Of a stretch of DNA of 64,000 nucleotides, positions 13,440 through 26,690 are shown piece by piece. Numbering within the stretch: position 1 is the first letter of the stretch; every line of letters starts with the position of its first letter. Both the position numbers and the translations under genes were made by a program. A model generated the notes under the pieces. It saw only the letters and a program-made list of their open reading frames with translations, was not told where the DNA came from and did no database searches. Source of the DNA: Brachynemurus nebulosus (taxonomy: Eukaryota > Arthropoda > Insecta > Neuroptera > Myrmeleontidae); assembly GCA_035578155.1 (NCBI GenBank), contig JAPWDM010000005.1, positions 49,618,954 to 49,682,953 on the forward strand, read 5' to 3'.

Positions 13440-13640
13440 AAGCGCACAATTGCTCGTCAAAGGTGAATTTAATAAAATTCTTTTGTCGTAACTGCAAATG
13501 ACCGCAAATCGATAACTCTCAAACTCTTATTTGAACAAATTTTTGATAATAAATGATAAAGTGAAATTTAGTAGTTCCGCCGTAATAAAAATGGCAACTC
13601 TCAAAAAACTCACCTGTATATCAAATCTAGAAAAAGATTC
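13440..13640 (+). repeat. Dispersed repeat 'X', copy 1
   Basis: Shares the block ATGGCAACTCTCAAAAAACT and the upstream AACTCTTATTTGAACAA block with two segments inside the 60.6-62.0 kb element: near 61,741 on the plus strand and near 61,325-61,400 on the minus strand. Non-coding and of unknown class. Confidence 0.6.
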
Positions 13641-15410
13641 AAACGTCTCTCAAAATGACGTCACTCTACAACAAACATTTATAAAGCTAGAAATCGATAT
13701 CAGGTGAATAATAGTCTCTTGATAAAGAATCATCACTGCAGACTTCCAAGATTCCAAAGAGTTCTGAGTGGGTACAGGACCGGATTTACCTCTGTGGAGG
13801 TCCACGGGCACTTTTAATATGGTGATGTCCGAGTACTTCACATGTGAGAGCCCCTGAATACTTTTGCGTGGGCCTCCTTGGAGAGGTTTTAAAATTTTTA
13901 GAATTTTCCAAAAAAGAGAAAAAAAAGCACTCTTATTGTTTCTATTTTATTCAAGGGGACAAACTAGGTGGTCTATGTCTCTGTTCTACTTGTAATGAAT
14001 TTGTGACGTAAAATCTCTCCCACCATGTCCAGTAGGTACACACCGCTTGCAATTGTGTTAGTTTGTTGTTTGCCTTTGTGTGCGTACTCACACATACCAC
14101 CACAACACACGTATTATGGGACAGACCAAGCTGTCCAATTTAAGTAACAATGGTGTTCATTGTTAACACAATGCAGTGTGTGTTCGGCGACGGACACTGA
14201 CTGACTACCTGCTTAAGCTGTGACTGGTATACAAATGACTCCAAGCGAATTACACTTTTTTTATATTAGTTGGCTTCTAGTGTTCTATGATTTTATTTCT
14301 CTGTTTTGATATTTTGTGGAGGCCCCTATTGTGTCCCAAGTGACCTTATGTAAATTCGGCTCTGGGTAGTAAATTCAAACTGATTAAAGACAGTTGATCA
14401 AGCTTTATTTATTATTAATGTAATTTAAATGTCTTATATGAAAAATTGTTTCTCAGAATATACATAACTATTAAATAACTTTTCCTATGTTCAATTCAAC
14501 TAATTTCTATTTCTCAACTTCTAGAAATTTTCTAATACGTCTAGCTGAAATCATTCATCTTGTATATATCATAACGCCACCTTACTAACGTTTCTTGATA
14601 GTTATATGTTTTAATACTGTTTCCTTACAAAACAAAGTACAAGAAAAAAAAAGAATAACAAAATACAATATTCTCAATGCATGAAGAATATTTAACGCTG
14701 GGTCATCAGTATCGATATTAATAATATTCGAAGCGAGACTAACATTAAATTTTTAGTGAGCTTCGATTACTTGATATCAACACATGTCTCATCTTTACAC
14801 AAAATACGTACATACTCTCCTCTGTTGTGATAATGATTATTTTCTCCATTTTCCTGTTCAGAATGAACACGACGACATTCTGCTGTGTTCTCTGGTAACG
14901 CAGACTTTATTTTCATATTACTTGATAATAGCGATTCAATAAAAATGACAATTTAGACATTAATGGAACACTATCACATCTGCGTCCCCAACAATCGTCA
15001 GTCAGTCTAACGGTCTGTTAGTCTGATAACGGGATGTTACATAATTATATATAGGTACCAACGTAACAAAATATGTGAAATATTATATAATCATGAATCT
15101 ATAGCAAAAAAAAGGAAAAATTGTTCAATAATTCTCTTGTACAGATGTCATAATTTGATTGACACATTACAATGAAATTTGTATATACAGTTAAGGAAAA
15201 ATTGAATGCGAAAAGGGAAGAGATGAAACGGAATATGTGAGATGCCAATTTTAAATCTTCTCTTACTCTATGATTGCATTAATATGTTAAACTTCAAAAA
15301 TGCTAATAATAAATAACGATAAATAGGAATACTTGTGGGGAATTAGAATAGCTAAAATTTATGAATTTAAATAAATCACATTGGCTACATTGATATGATT
15401 ATTTAGAGCA
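13641..15410. other. Non-coding stretch, no gene seen
   Basis: Only short chance frames occur. A GTGG-AGGTCCACGGGC/GGCCCCTATT type phrase near 13,795 and 14,322 hints at another decayed repeat, but I could not delimit it. Confidence 0.45.
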
Positions 15411-15418
15411 GTGCTTCT

Positions 15419-15538
15419 TAAACTATAGGCGGCGACCCGAAAAGAGGTCACAAAAATTAAATCTGTCTACTTGGAGTTGCCAACCTAAAACTTAGAGTTG
15501 TGAAAAATGGGGTCGTCGTAATGATTTAAGAAGCGCTG
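15419..15538. mobile_element. hAT-type MITE, 120 bp
   Basis: The ends CAGTGCTTCTTAAACTATAG and ATGATTTAAGAAGCGCTG are imperfect inverted repeats; the next inner blocks GGCGGCGACCC and GGGGTCGTCG also pair. The 8-bp flanks are ATTTAGAG (15,411-15,418) and ATTTAGTC (15,539-15,546), matching at six of eight. 'CAGxGxTTCTTAAACT' ends are typical of hAT elements. Non-coding. Confidence 0.8.
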
Positions 15539-15546
15539 ATTTAGTC

Positions 15547-16666
15547 TAACATTATAAATCCAAAACTTTTCAGAATATTCTGTTTTAGGGAAAATTTGAG
15601 CCGCCTCCAAAGTGCCTTTGCTACAGTTCCGAAAATTGAGAGAACTGGAAGACTTTATTCAGTCTTTTTAGTTATGCCTTCGGAGAAGGGAACATTTAAA
15701 GGCGCATATCACAAAGGATTGTTGATTATTGCGCTGCTAAGAAAATGTGTCTATGTACACCTGGTCTTTAAACAAGTTAAGATATCGTATTGATTATCTT
15801 TTTATATATAAAAATGGCGCAAAAGAAAAACAGACAAAGCACTGGGTACCTCTACAATCCTCTCATATGTTGATGAAATAGATGAAAATTAACTTAAGTG
15901 TACCCAAATGATCCTAGATGTCATTTAATCGTTATTTATTTAAAAACTCTTTTTGTTACATCATAGCAAATTTTTTTTAAAATATGTTTTTTTGAATTAT
16001 GTAATGTAAACATACCCTAATTTAGTTGCTGTTCCGTTACTTTTTTACAAATTGCAAAGTCTTGACAATTATGAATGACTTGATCAAATTTTTAACAAAC
16101 TTGTTTATATTTTAGATTACTAACTGAAATGTTTCAGATAATATCATAAACAATACTAAAAAACAAACAATATATATAATTTTGGTATCAATAAAGAATT
16201 TAGTATTAAATACCTATACAGAAATAAATAGTACTTGTAACTAAATTACCGCACTATACTCAAATTACCCCAGTTGACTCTATTTTGAATAAAAGAGAAA
16301 AGATTATGATTATGAATTATGATAAATGAATAAAACCAGGGCGGGTCGCTAGTAGATTATAAAGCTACGATTTAACTAAAAACTAAACGAATTCCTTTGT
16401 TAGAATTACAGTACATTATGTAAATCACGAAAAGTTGAAGCGTTTTATTTTCCGAATTATATCAAAAATATTCACTTCAGCAGAATCATTGTTAAACTTC
16501 TTAGATTCATTTCAACATATTTAATAAAATAATACTTAAAACGTTACATCACGTCTTAGCGAAGAAAACGCTCCAACATTTACCTACTTCCAACATACAG
16601 CATAAATCTTTTGATGTTTCAAAAACTATTAACGTAGTTTCAAGACTTTGTGTACGGTAAAACCAA
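15547..16666. other. AT-rich non-coding stretch
   Basis: A 65-codon frame at 15,596-15,793 has no recognisable motif. Nothing else noted. Confidence 0.5.
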
Positions 16667-16896
16667 TTAACCCCTCTAGTACCGCCATATATTCCAATAT
16701 TTTAGCTAAAAAAATTTAATATCTCTCTACGTATAATTGCAATTTCGATACACTTTGCTTAATTTATTTCCAATATGACCGCCCTTTACTATACAGCCTC
16801 CAGTTACCGATATAAGACAACGCACACTCGTCAATTGAATTTTTTCTAAAAATTAGTATGACGATCTGAGCTCGTCATTAGTCCTAAAGGGGTTAA
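16667..16896. mobile_element. TTAA-flanked MITE, piggyBac-like, 230 bp
   Basis: It begins TTAACCCCTCTAGTACCGCC and ends CTCGTCATTAGTCCTAAAGGGGTTAA, so TTAACCCCT/AGGGGTTAA ends are exactly inverted and the next bases imperfectly so. A TTAA target duplication with CCC-starting ends is the piggyBac signature. Non-coding. Confidence 0.6.
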
Positions 16897-18228
16897 ACAT
16901 ACAAAATCAACCTGTTACTGTACAATTTCTCCGTTTCTCCCATCCACAACGTCCGATGTGGTTCATAATTTTCAGAGCTTTTCGCGAAGTAAGTTTAAAA
17001 CTTTTCAAATAACAACTTGTAGACTCGCGTTATGAATCGTTAGAGAAATAGATACACAATAATGTGCTGACTTATTTATATATCTTTTCAGTGACCTGTT
17101 TAAATAAAGATTTGCTACACCAGAACAAGCAAATATGACTGACTAACTATGCTGCAAGTCACATGCATATATGCATAAATGCATACGTATATTCATACAT
17201 GTTGCATTATGTATCATTGAGACCTACATGCATATTAATAATATGAAATGTGCATATTATGTGCATTTTAAATAGTTCAAAAGATTTTGATTGAATTTGG
17301 AATCGTAGAAGAGATGGTAACTGCAGGTATGGTAATAAAATAAAATACTGCCGAACGATTTTTATGCGGTGAATAGGGACCGCATAAAAAAAACCGCACA
17401 AAAAAAATATTCAAAAATATCACAAAAAGCTATAACAAGTGTTTGCTCCAAATTGTGAAAATAACTTTTTTTATGCGTATAAAAAAAGTTTCATAGAAAA
17501 TGCATAATTTAAAGCGCTCAAAACTTCGATTTTCTGAGATGTTGCTTTTCTAAACAAAGTCAAAAATATTAATTTACACATGATGAGAGTATTTTATTTC
17601 ATTTTTACAATATTATGAAATTTGTGATTAATACATCTGTAAAAAAACTTAATGATACAATAACTTAGATTCTTATGCAATGTACCGATTAAATGCTTAA
17701 GAAACATTAATAAATAACTTTATCAAAGTAAATTATTATAATTAATATTTACGTTTCTTATTTTGTCTTGCTTTTGATTCAAATTATACACTTTAATGAC
17801 CACTTTTTAAAAACCGCATATAAAAACGTTCAGCTACATAGAGAGGTTTAAAAGAAACACTACTATAATCGGAAAATTTGTATCAAATAAAATTCACTTT
17901 ACCGCCAAAAAGGATTGCTCAGAAAAATCGAAAAAAAAATGATGAACATACTAAAAATTAAAATGTATGTTTGAGCCAAAGTTATGGAACAAAAGTTATA
18001 AAAAATCTGAAAGGTTAATTCAAGATAAATTCTAGGGAGTGTTAAACCACATCATGTATGGAATACTACTTGCGAAAGTACGACTTGTATTTAACAGAAT
18101 TACTTATTTTTGTCCGATGACTTAATAAAGAGTATTCGTGACTTGCGTAAAACTGCGATATCATATATTGCTCACACTTGTATTATATGACTTTCTAGCG
18201 TGTGGATCCAGCGTTAGAAAATTTAAAT
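16897..18228. other. Non-coding stretch; contains a repeat shared with 35,990-36,065
   Basis: At about 17,480-17,570 the blocks AAAAAGTTTCATAGAAAATG and GCTTTTCTAAACAA recur in decayed form at 35,990-36,065. The phrase 'ACCGCATAAAAA' recurs near 17,380 and 17,815. No gene recognised. Confidence 0.5.
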
Positions 18229-18719
18229 AATTTTCTACTATTCATGCGGGAAAAGTACTAATTTGGCGCACACATTTCTGTACGAAAAATAGCTGTTTGC
18301 CCACTGTACTCTTCCCGCATACTTTTTTGCGTGTGGAAAGTAACTTTCCACACGCAAATTGACAATAAAACACACAAAATTTAATCAAAACACGCAAAGC
18401 CTCCTCTTAATTTTTCATTTAATAAATATTTCATAATTATTTCTATAGAAGCCACCAACAAAGTAATTTAAACGATAATTAATTCAGAAAAAAAAGACGA
18501 ACACTTAAAAAAATTATTTTAAAAATAAAAATGTCAAAAATAGTGATAATAATAGAAAAAAGTATGTGAAATTCGTAATAAAAAATAGTATGTGCAACTC
18601 GTGCGGGATTGTCGATTGTCCCACTCAAGCGAATGAGCGCACTCACTACGTTCGTGCGCTCAACTTCGCTTTCGTGGGCAATCGACAATTTCCCGCACTT
18701 ATTGTACAATATACTATTT
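18229..18719 (-). repeat. Dispersed repeat copy B (inverted partner of 3,671-4,163)
   Basis: Reverse-complement copy of the 3.7 kb repeat, including the GTGCGGGAAATTGTCGATTG hairpin (here at 18,600-18,700) and the TGCGGGAA terminal block (18,245). The open frames at 18,479-18,809 are repeat translation. The pair could form a long inverted structure 14.5 kb apart, but dispersed insertion is the simpler reading. Confidence 0.75.
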
Positions 18720-19610
18720 CCTACAATTTGGTTTATTTTAAATATTAATTTTCAGATATTTAATTTTTATATAATTTGCATGAATTCCTGTTTGTTCATG
18801 GAATGTTAAACTTTAATGATATGTGTTTTTCGAGGTCAATAATCTGTTACAATAATTTTCACACACAACACGCCAGTATTTACAATGTAAAGAGAACAAC
18901 GTAAAAAAAGATTCATATCTCAAGAGAGGATTACAATGGAAAAATTATAATAAATTTCTCATCGCAGCTGACGGGCTGAGAACAGTTCAACCTTTTTTTT
19001 GTTACATTTTTATTTTTAAATATGTAAGCTGGCAGTGCATTGTGTTCATCTCCTCACATAACCGCTCATGTTAATTTGTAATTCATTAGTTAGACATATA
19101 TTTGTAGTTATTTGTTTCAATTTGTATAGATGCCTTATTTTAATTTATATGTAATTGGCAGCTAACAGTTTTGTACGGGTAACAGTACCACTGGAAATAA
19201 AATGCGCAATGACTATGCATATACCAGTAAGCCATATCGATATTTAACTTTTTTACATTTGAAATTACACTGAGAAAACTTACTTTATTTTTTAATTTAT
19301 TCATTACATACATTCAACTCAATATGGCTGACAATACTCTAGGTTTAAATTTGTTAATCTTAATCTTTAAATATTCCTAAACAGTCTTTTATCATTTAAT
19401 CTTTAGCACAAAGTACTTATTTGCTCTACTGAGTATTGGTTTTTGGTATTTTTGGAAACGGTTCATCAACCATATGAAAATAATTTTTAAAAATTTTTTT
19501 CTCACAAACTATACGTACGTCAAAATCGATTGAAAATTTTGACACTTTATACATTTATACATATTACACCTATAATCCAATCAATTTAGTCCTAAAAATA
19601 GTAGTAAAGA
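18720..19610. other. AT-rich non-coding stretch
   Basis: No gene, tandem repeat or clear inverted ends seen. Confidence 0.5.
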
Positions 19611-20627
19611 TACAAAAATTAGGGGAGAGCTGAAAATTGGTACGAATGTTCGGAACAAATAAGTACTGAAAAGTCCTCATCGATCCTGTACGTGGAAAGC
19701 ATTTTATTCAAGGTCAAAGGTGTCAAAAATGGATTTTTCGCGTTTTTCAGCAAAGCAGTAAGTTTTATCATAAAATTAGGTCAGACAAAAATTGTAGATC
19801 ATATAATTATCTATAAAAATGTCTCAATACTTTTTTTCCTAAGAGCCACCGTTTCTGAGATATAACTATTATAAAAAAATCTCCCGCCTGCGCCGGAAAA
19901 ACTCAACATAATTTTTTGTAATTGTAAAAAGGGATCTAGTGCAAAATGCGTCTCTTGCATGTACCAGTTGTCAAGGCCAGTCGTGCTCTAATGTTGAATC
20001 ACCAACAGAAGAGGATTCGTATGATACCAACGAGGAGACATGTGATGCATCGCTATTGAGGCAATTTACTTGCACCCAACAAGAAGAACAAGAAGAAGAA
20101 GAATAACAAGAACAAGAAGAAGAGGAAGCTAAAATATTAGACGATTATGAATCTGACGAATAATTTCCCTCACTTTTTTTTAAATCTATACTGCTTTCAT
20201 CATTCCCAATACTAATATTTTTTATTATTCAATAGTTTTCAATTAAACAGGATCACCATAGACCGTGGATTAGGCCTACCGGGGAAACCCTTTAAAAACA
20301 CCCGCTAAGTACACTACCTCACCGGTGGCGTGGAAACGTGTGAATATTATAAAGATTACAACTTTTGTAATAGTTATATCTCAGAAACGGTGGCTCCTAG
20401 GAAAAAAGTATTCAGACATTTTTTATAGATAATTATATGATCTGCAATTTTTATCTGACCTAATTTTACGATAAAACTTACCGTTTTGCTGAAAAACCCA
20501 TTTTTGACACTTTTGACCTTGAATAAAATTTTTTCCACGTACAGGATCGATGAGGACTTTTCAACACTTATTTATAATGGGGTTTCGAACATTCATACCA
20601 ATTTTCAGCTCTCCCCTAATTTTTGTA
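19611..20627. mobile_element. TIR element, 1,017 bp, with about 265-bp inverted arms and a coding remnant
   Basis: The left arm (19,611-19,876) and right arm (20,363-20,627) are long imperfect inverted copies; outer ends are TACAAAAATTAGGGGAGAGC and its complement. TA at both outer edges suggests a Tc1/mariner/pogo-like target site. The interior, about 480 bp, keeps the tail of a protein-coding region on the plus strand (separate entry). It is therefore an internally deleted derivative of a larger DNA transposon. Confidence 0.8.
19906..20163 (+). pseudogene. C-terminal remnant of a transposase-like protein
   Basis: One frame reads ...FCNCKKG...KCVSCMY and, after a frameshift near 19,965, the next reads CTSCQGQSCSNVESPTEED followed by acidic residues. 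An in-frame stop at 20,104 interrupts a Glu/Gln-rich tail that then continues to a natural-looking end DDYESDE at 20,160. Cysteine-rich CxCKKG...CxxC...CxxCxGxxCxN tails followed by acidic residues occur at the C-termini of several DNA-transposon proteins. Its position between the TIR arms supports that. One frameshift and one stop make it a pseudogene. The family is not resolved. Confidence 0.65.
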
Positions 20628-22512
20628 CCCTTGCATGTTTAAACTGACCGGTGTATTACACAAAAAAAACAACATCTAAAAATAATTTATTATTTTTTAG
20701 AATCTTTCTAGTGTTAAGCAAATCCCGATTAAGGGAAATTAATTATTCATAAATGTAAAAGAATAGCATCACTAAACATTTGCTGTAACCACATAATAAT
20801 GGTAAATAAAACAATGGAGATGGTTTAGCTATAGTTAGCAATATTAGCATAGATGAATGGTTGAACTCGGAATTACTTTACACTGAATACTTCGAAACAA
20901 AATTACGTTAAAAAGTATTTCGAGAATCTCTCTTTTCAAATAATTGCTAGTGACCGAGTAGTATTTGCAGATGCGATTAACATCATTAGAACATCCTTCC
21001 ACGGCAAAGAATGCTTCCATGTTATTTTGGGTAAAATTACCCGACCTCCCTTGTAAATCTACAACTTTAACTTAAATTTGACTATAAGTATACAAGTTTT
21101 ATCAAACATCAGTTCAAATCTAAGTTATCTCTTTTTATCTTTATATTAATACAAACGGATTTACGTTCGTGTGTCTCACTTTTTCGATTGAAAATTTCAG
21201 TGTTATTCATTTTATCACAATATTATTTGGGAATATAATCAGTAAAGCTTTTAGAGTGACTATTGATATAAATATATGGAATAGATTATTATTATACATA
21301 ACAGCGTTTATGCATTTTGTTGATAATGTTTGCCTAGTCCATTAATTAAATCAAGCTTGAGTATTTTTCTCAATCAATCAAATCTAGAGTAATTAATTAA
21401 TTACATAAAAATTTGCTGCTGAAAATCGAATTTTCTTCTTAAATTTTCTTTAGTATTCCCCTCGTGTTAAGTAAAATATAAATAATCCATTAACTGAATT
21501 GCAAGATGAATCCAACAGCTTTATAAGCTACACTAACTAGTAAAATTTTTTGAGGTTTTTGATCCATTATCCTATGTGAACTAACTTTTGAGAAAATTGC
21601 AAAAATATGTAATTTTATTGCAATTTATGTTAAAGCTGAAATGTTTTATATCTATAGGAGTGCTCATTTTTTTAAAACTTTTTCAATTCTATGTGGGTGG
21701 TGTCGATAATTACTCACATTATTATTGTATATTATTGCAATAACTCTGTGAAAATGTTGTCTTTGAATTAAAGTATAGATTTATTCATCTTAAAAAAAAT
21801 AGATTGTTCCAAAGTAAGTAAATCAGAGAAAATTCTCTGGTGCATATGCTGGATTTCACTTTTTATATCAAAATGTCGTAAATATAAATAGAAACTACAC
21901 TATAGGAGTTCAATTTCTAGCATTACACATAAATTTTCTTTGAAGAGTTTTTGTTGCTGGTTTAATGTATATATGGTTTAATGTATAATAATATCAGAAA
22001 AAATTTTCATTTTTTTTTTTTTAAATAAATCACATGACGCAAATCGAACGAACAATTAGAACACTGTGTATGAAATTAAATACATAAATGTATTTTACGT
22101 TATCTACTCTAAACGTTTGACATCATTAGATCCATCGAAATGATTATGTATATGAACACATCTAAAACAAATGTACGGATAAAAAATTGAAACGGAATTT
22201 TTAAAAGGCAATACACACGCGACTGAAACGGAGCTGGCGCGGGGTGGAGTGGGGAGAATTGTGAGGGATGAATGTTCGAATGATAGATCAGATCAGATCA
22301 TTCACAATTGAGTCATTTCAGTCAAAAGACAATCGATTTCCATCATGTGCACTCGCGTTCCGTTGTTCAACAATACAATAATAATTCATCCAATCTTCCT
22401 CTCTCTACCGTCTCAGTCCGCAACCACCCCTACCCCTCCCCCCTACATGTATTTCACTCATGTCATTTATATCTAGAATTTGCAAAATATTAAAATTTTT
22501 TTCTATCGAAGA
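20628..22512. other. AT-rich non-coding stretch
   Basis: No gene recognised. The patch 22,200-22,480 is less AT-rich and C-rich; its 61-codon frame shows no motif. Confidence 0.5.
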
Positions 22513-23417
22513 TAGGGTAAGTGCGGGAGACATGCCGCAGTAGCCATAGTTCGTTCGTTGATTGTTAGATAGCACTATTAATGGATTTTATGTTTAAAAT
22601 AAGTTATTTATTTAGGTTGTACATGGTAACGTTTATGATTAGTCCATCCGTTTAGTAATTATTCCACTTTTTATTATTGAAAGATAAGTTTTTTAACATT
22701 ATATTTTATCAAGCACTTAATTCATTAGAATTTAAGAATGTATATTTCATTTATTTAATGAAAATGAGTTTTGTTATTAATTTAGGTATATTCTAAAAGT
22801 ACTGTATAAAATTTTAGGTTGGAATCTATCCCAACAAAAAGGAGAGATGCCGCATTTAAAGTTGGTATAGATGCCGCATCATATTACATGTTAAAAACAT
22901 AGACTTATATACCTTAATTATGCAATTTTTTTTTTTTTGGACTATAAATTATGCCACGTAAATATAAAAGATCCATTAATGGATCAGGAAGAGCCCTCAT
23001 ATTAGTGAAGATAACGAAAATAATGGTGATTGCCTGTGTATCGAATGTTTTGAAAAGTACTCAGAAACAAAAAAAAAGTTGACTGGTTAAGATATATAAA
23101 GTGCCAAAAATGGTTACATATCGCATGCATCATGTATGGACATGTGTGATGCCAAATTTTTAATATGAACTATGCGGCGTCCCACCTTCTTTGATGCGGC
23201 ATCTCTCCCATAGGTATGGGAGAGACGCCGCTTTGCAGGCTCTACAAAAATGTAAATTATGAATCCTTTATGACTAAAAATTTAAAATTATTTATAAATA
23301 ATTTTAAAGAACAATGTTTACATTTATTGTGTACCAAATTTCAAATCAATTAAATGCATACTTTAAGAATTATCAAGTGTTTTCAAAATGTGCGGCATCT
23401 CTACCGCATTCACCCTA
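22513..23417. mobile_element. TIR element, 905 bp, TA-flanked, with pogo-type transposase remnant
   Basis: Left end TAGGGTAAGTGCGGGAGACA and right end GCATCTCTACCGCATTCACCCTA are inverted. The motif GATGCCGCAT, or its complement ATGCGGCATC, recurs at least five times inside (for example 22,846, 22,870, 23,193, 23,393). This is consistent with repeated transposase-binding sites. The interior keeps a transposase C-terminal remnant (separate entry). It belongs with the similar-sized TA-flanked elements at 7.0, 33.1 and 37.3 kb. Confidence 0.8.
23008..23153 (+). pseudogene. Remnant of a pogo-like transposase C-terminal Cys/His region
   Basis: The frame reads SEDNENNGDCLCIECFEKYS, hits a stop, and continues one frame over as DWLRYIKCQKWLHIACI. 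The pattern CxxCxExYS...W(I/R)xCxxCxxWxHxxC resembles the zinc-binding tail found after the DDE domain in many arthropod pogo/Tigger-type transposases. The DDE core is absent. One frameshift and one stop are visible. Confidence 0.65.
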
Positions 23418-26400
23418 TATGTATGTATGACATGATATTTGTGCGTTTTTATAAAATCACATTTTAGAGAAAAAAAAGAAGATGTGAATTCGGCTGTACG
23501 GTTCGTTATCCAACAATTCGATGAACCAATATGTTAAATGTATTTTTGCCATGAACATACGAGGAACTAATGGGGTAAATCATTCGAAATTGACAACAGT
23601 GAAGGATTTCGATGAGAATCTCTTCAAAAATATATTGAAATCTAATTTAGTAACTGAAACAATTTAAATATCATTTTTCGGTGGCTTTTTTGTGTAATTT
23701 GATTTTTCAACATCAAAAAAAGTATGTGTTCAGAAACATATTTTTCATATACAGGGTGACTAGAAAAAAAATGTAGATTTGAACTGACTTGCTTACTTAC
23801 ATATATCCAAAATCAAAAGGAAGATTTTTCAAATGTTTAAGGTACCTATAAATTTTGCACTATATTAATAATGCAATAACTTACTTTCTTATGCAACGCA
23901 CTGATTAAATATGCCTAAAACAATCAATAAGTAATTTTATCGCAAATTAATGTTTAAATTTCTTACTTTCTTTTGCATTTTTTTACAAAACGACACAAAA
24001 GTCGTAAAAAAATCGTACAAAAAAGACCGCTTAAATAAAGGTTATGTTGCACATGTCTAGTGTATAAAAATGAATATTTTAAAATAGTGACCTAAAGTTA
24101 GTCAAATACCCCATTACGAAATTTCGTTGACATTCTTTTTGCTGACAGTGTACAAAGTTCGAACGAAGTCAACGATGCATTTTTTTTAACAGTAAATTTA
24201 ATTTCACTATTTCCATTTAAATATATTTTTTCTCGGAAATCAGCCGCTTTTTAAAAATAAAAAGTCGACTACGTTCTGCACTTCCTTCCTTCCTTCCTAT
24301 CTCTATGCAATGATTTAAGTCGACGGCTAAAATAGCGTCGTTCAGACATGAAAATAGGACATCATTTCCTGCTAGAACTTGCAACATATTCCTTATTTAC
24401 TTAACCGATACTTCTAAAATTTTGTGTCTGTTATAAGAAAAAAGACACTATCAGTGTTCACTAAAAGAATTTCTGATGGACGTAAGCACGATTTGTTTCA
24501 TTATCGTGGACACAAGACATCACAGGATGATATGAGAAGCCCATCAGCGTTTAATGAGCCCAGAAGCAAGTAAAAGTTATTAATTTATTAATCAAAATGA
24601 ATCGATTACAAACAAAATTGAACAACACAAAAATATCGTATCATCAACAACATTTTAAGAGACACTCGAATATCTATCCATCTATTGTTCTTCCCTCTAA
24701 TTAAATCATCTTAATACTCCAATAAAAGATTACGGATTAATATGTTCTTAAATAAAATTTGATGATGCCATGAATAATAGCCCCAAATGTAATAAAATAT
24801 TAAATATCAGCGTAGAAGATTCTTTCGTGCTGAAACACATCCAATAAATAATATTGCCATCCATTATCATTTTTCCAAGAGGCCGAAATTACACAATTCA
24901 TAAATAATATCAATTAATTAGCCAACCACCATCGCGCCGCGCCGTCTTTGCCGAAAATTGTGGAAATGGTAGGCGTACAGAAGAAAATATCATTTTTCAA
25001 ACATCATTTAACAATACAGGTTGTATATTATTAACTTATTACGAATGAATGGAACAGGCAGGTACATGAGTAAGTAGCATTGCCCCACCATATCCCTCTC
25101 CAACTACCCCCCCCCCGCCCTTCATCGTTGCCAAACCATTCTTCCGTCCACATAAAAGTAGGGTAAAGGTGTCTATTATGAGATAACTGTTTTTAAAGTC
25201 AAGTTTTTTACGCTCCTGAAATTACTTCCTGAACTTGAACTTACAGAAAATATTATATATTCTCGTCTGACTACCAGAAGTAAAATTGCTGTTGCAAAAA
25301 AAAACAAAACAAATTGATCAAAAATGTCACTTTTAATAATCGAAAAAAGATCTTCAAATGCGAAATACTATCTCATATTAGAAAATTCAAAGAAAACAAT
25401 TTAGTTTACGAATAATATTTTTATCTGTTAAAATTTTATGAAAATAATGACTCCAATCCTTTGGTTACTAAATAATAAACAAAAAAAAAATAATAATCAA
25501 AAATTTTCTATCTAGGCTTCTAGGTAATCAAAATCGACTTGTAGGCGGTAATATTTAAACAGAAGAAACAGAAACCTTTTGAGAATGGTTACTGCACGTT
25601 AAACATGAGCTTTTGTAAAATAAACTTGGAACTTCTTTCACTTCTGACAACGCGTATCCTTTTAAAGCAGTCCGGTGCAATCAAAATATTTTTCACCATG
25701 ATTATTATTAAGCTTTCTTTAAAAGCTGCGGGTTCTTTTGTGTGCCTAGTTAAGGATTCCAATATTTTATTAATGAGCTACCTCGTCACTATTTCTGTGA
25801 AATCTCGTACACATTAATAACATAATCCAAAAATTCTACAATTAATAATTTTCATATTGTATATAACTTGAGAATTTTCGGTGTCTTATATTAGAAAATA
25901 CTTATTTAACATTACAAAATTTTAGGCATGTTTCTGACTTATACAAAGAATTCGCAGAAATACGTAGTGAATCCACTATATGCATCCAGTATATGCATCT
26001 GATGTGAGTTGATCTAGATACTCCCTTTGGCTTAAATTTCAAGAAACTAACAAAAAGTTTGAACTTTTGATTCTTTTTGTTTGAACGGGGAACGTAAACA
26101 TCTGCGAAATATCCTGCGACCATTTCATAACAGGCAACTTTACCCGAATATAACACGCGAATATGAAGAAGGAAACAAATGCTGCATAGGTACAGACTGC
26201 GAGAAGAAGTAGTAAGTTTTGTCTGCGATATGAGTTTGAAGCACGGCAACGAACTGAACCCCCAAGTCATTGCCTATTCGTTCGACCTCGTTCCAGTGCT
26301 TTAATATTACCTACTTGAAGAAATAACAACCACCAGGTTCTTTGTTGCTACCATCCGCTCCACTAATACATATTACCTATATGAATGTATACATCATTTA

Positions 26401-26690
26401 CAAGCAAAATACTCTGGGGAGCAACAGGCAAACGAACGAATTGCGCGTATGTATGCTACTTCAGTCAGTATTTTACTGTAATCATGTATAATTCTCTTTT
26501 GTAGACCACCACGTGTCTTAGTTTAATAATCCTCAAAAAGGAAATTTTGCGTAAGACGACATACAAGTGAGATAGTAATTTTGTTTAAATAAAAACTTGG
26601 GGAATAGGTCTACCCACACAGTAAAGTTCCCATTCGGTGTCCTTAAAGACTAGAAGAGACTAATGTAAATAAATAATTCTTTTTTCATTT
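23418..26690. other. AT-rich non-coding stretch
   Basis: No gene recognised. A 122-codon minus-strand frame (25,902-26,270) has no known motif, promoter or poly(A) context. A (CTTC)n-like tract lies near 24,283-24,298 and a C-rich patch near 25,080-25,130. Confidence 0.5.

Noticed and set aside
25902..26270. 122-codon minus-strand frame
   Set aside because: No recognisable motif and unremarkable composition; a frame of this length can occur by chance in 64 kb, and no promoter or splice context supports it.
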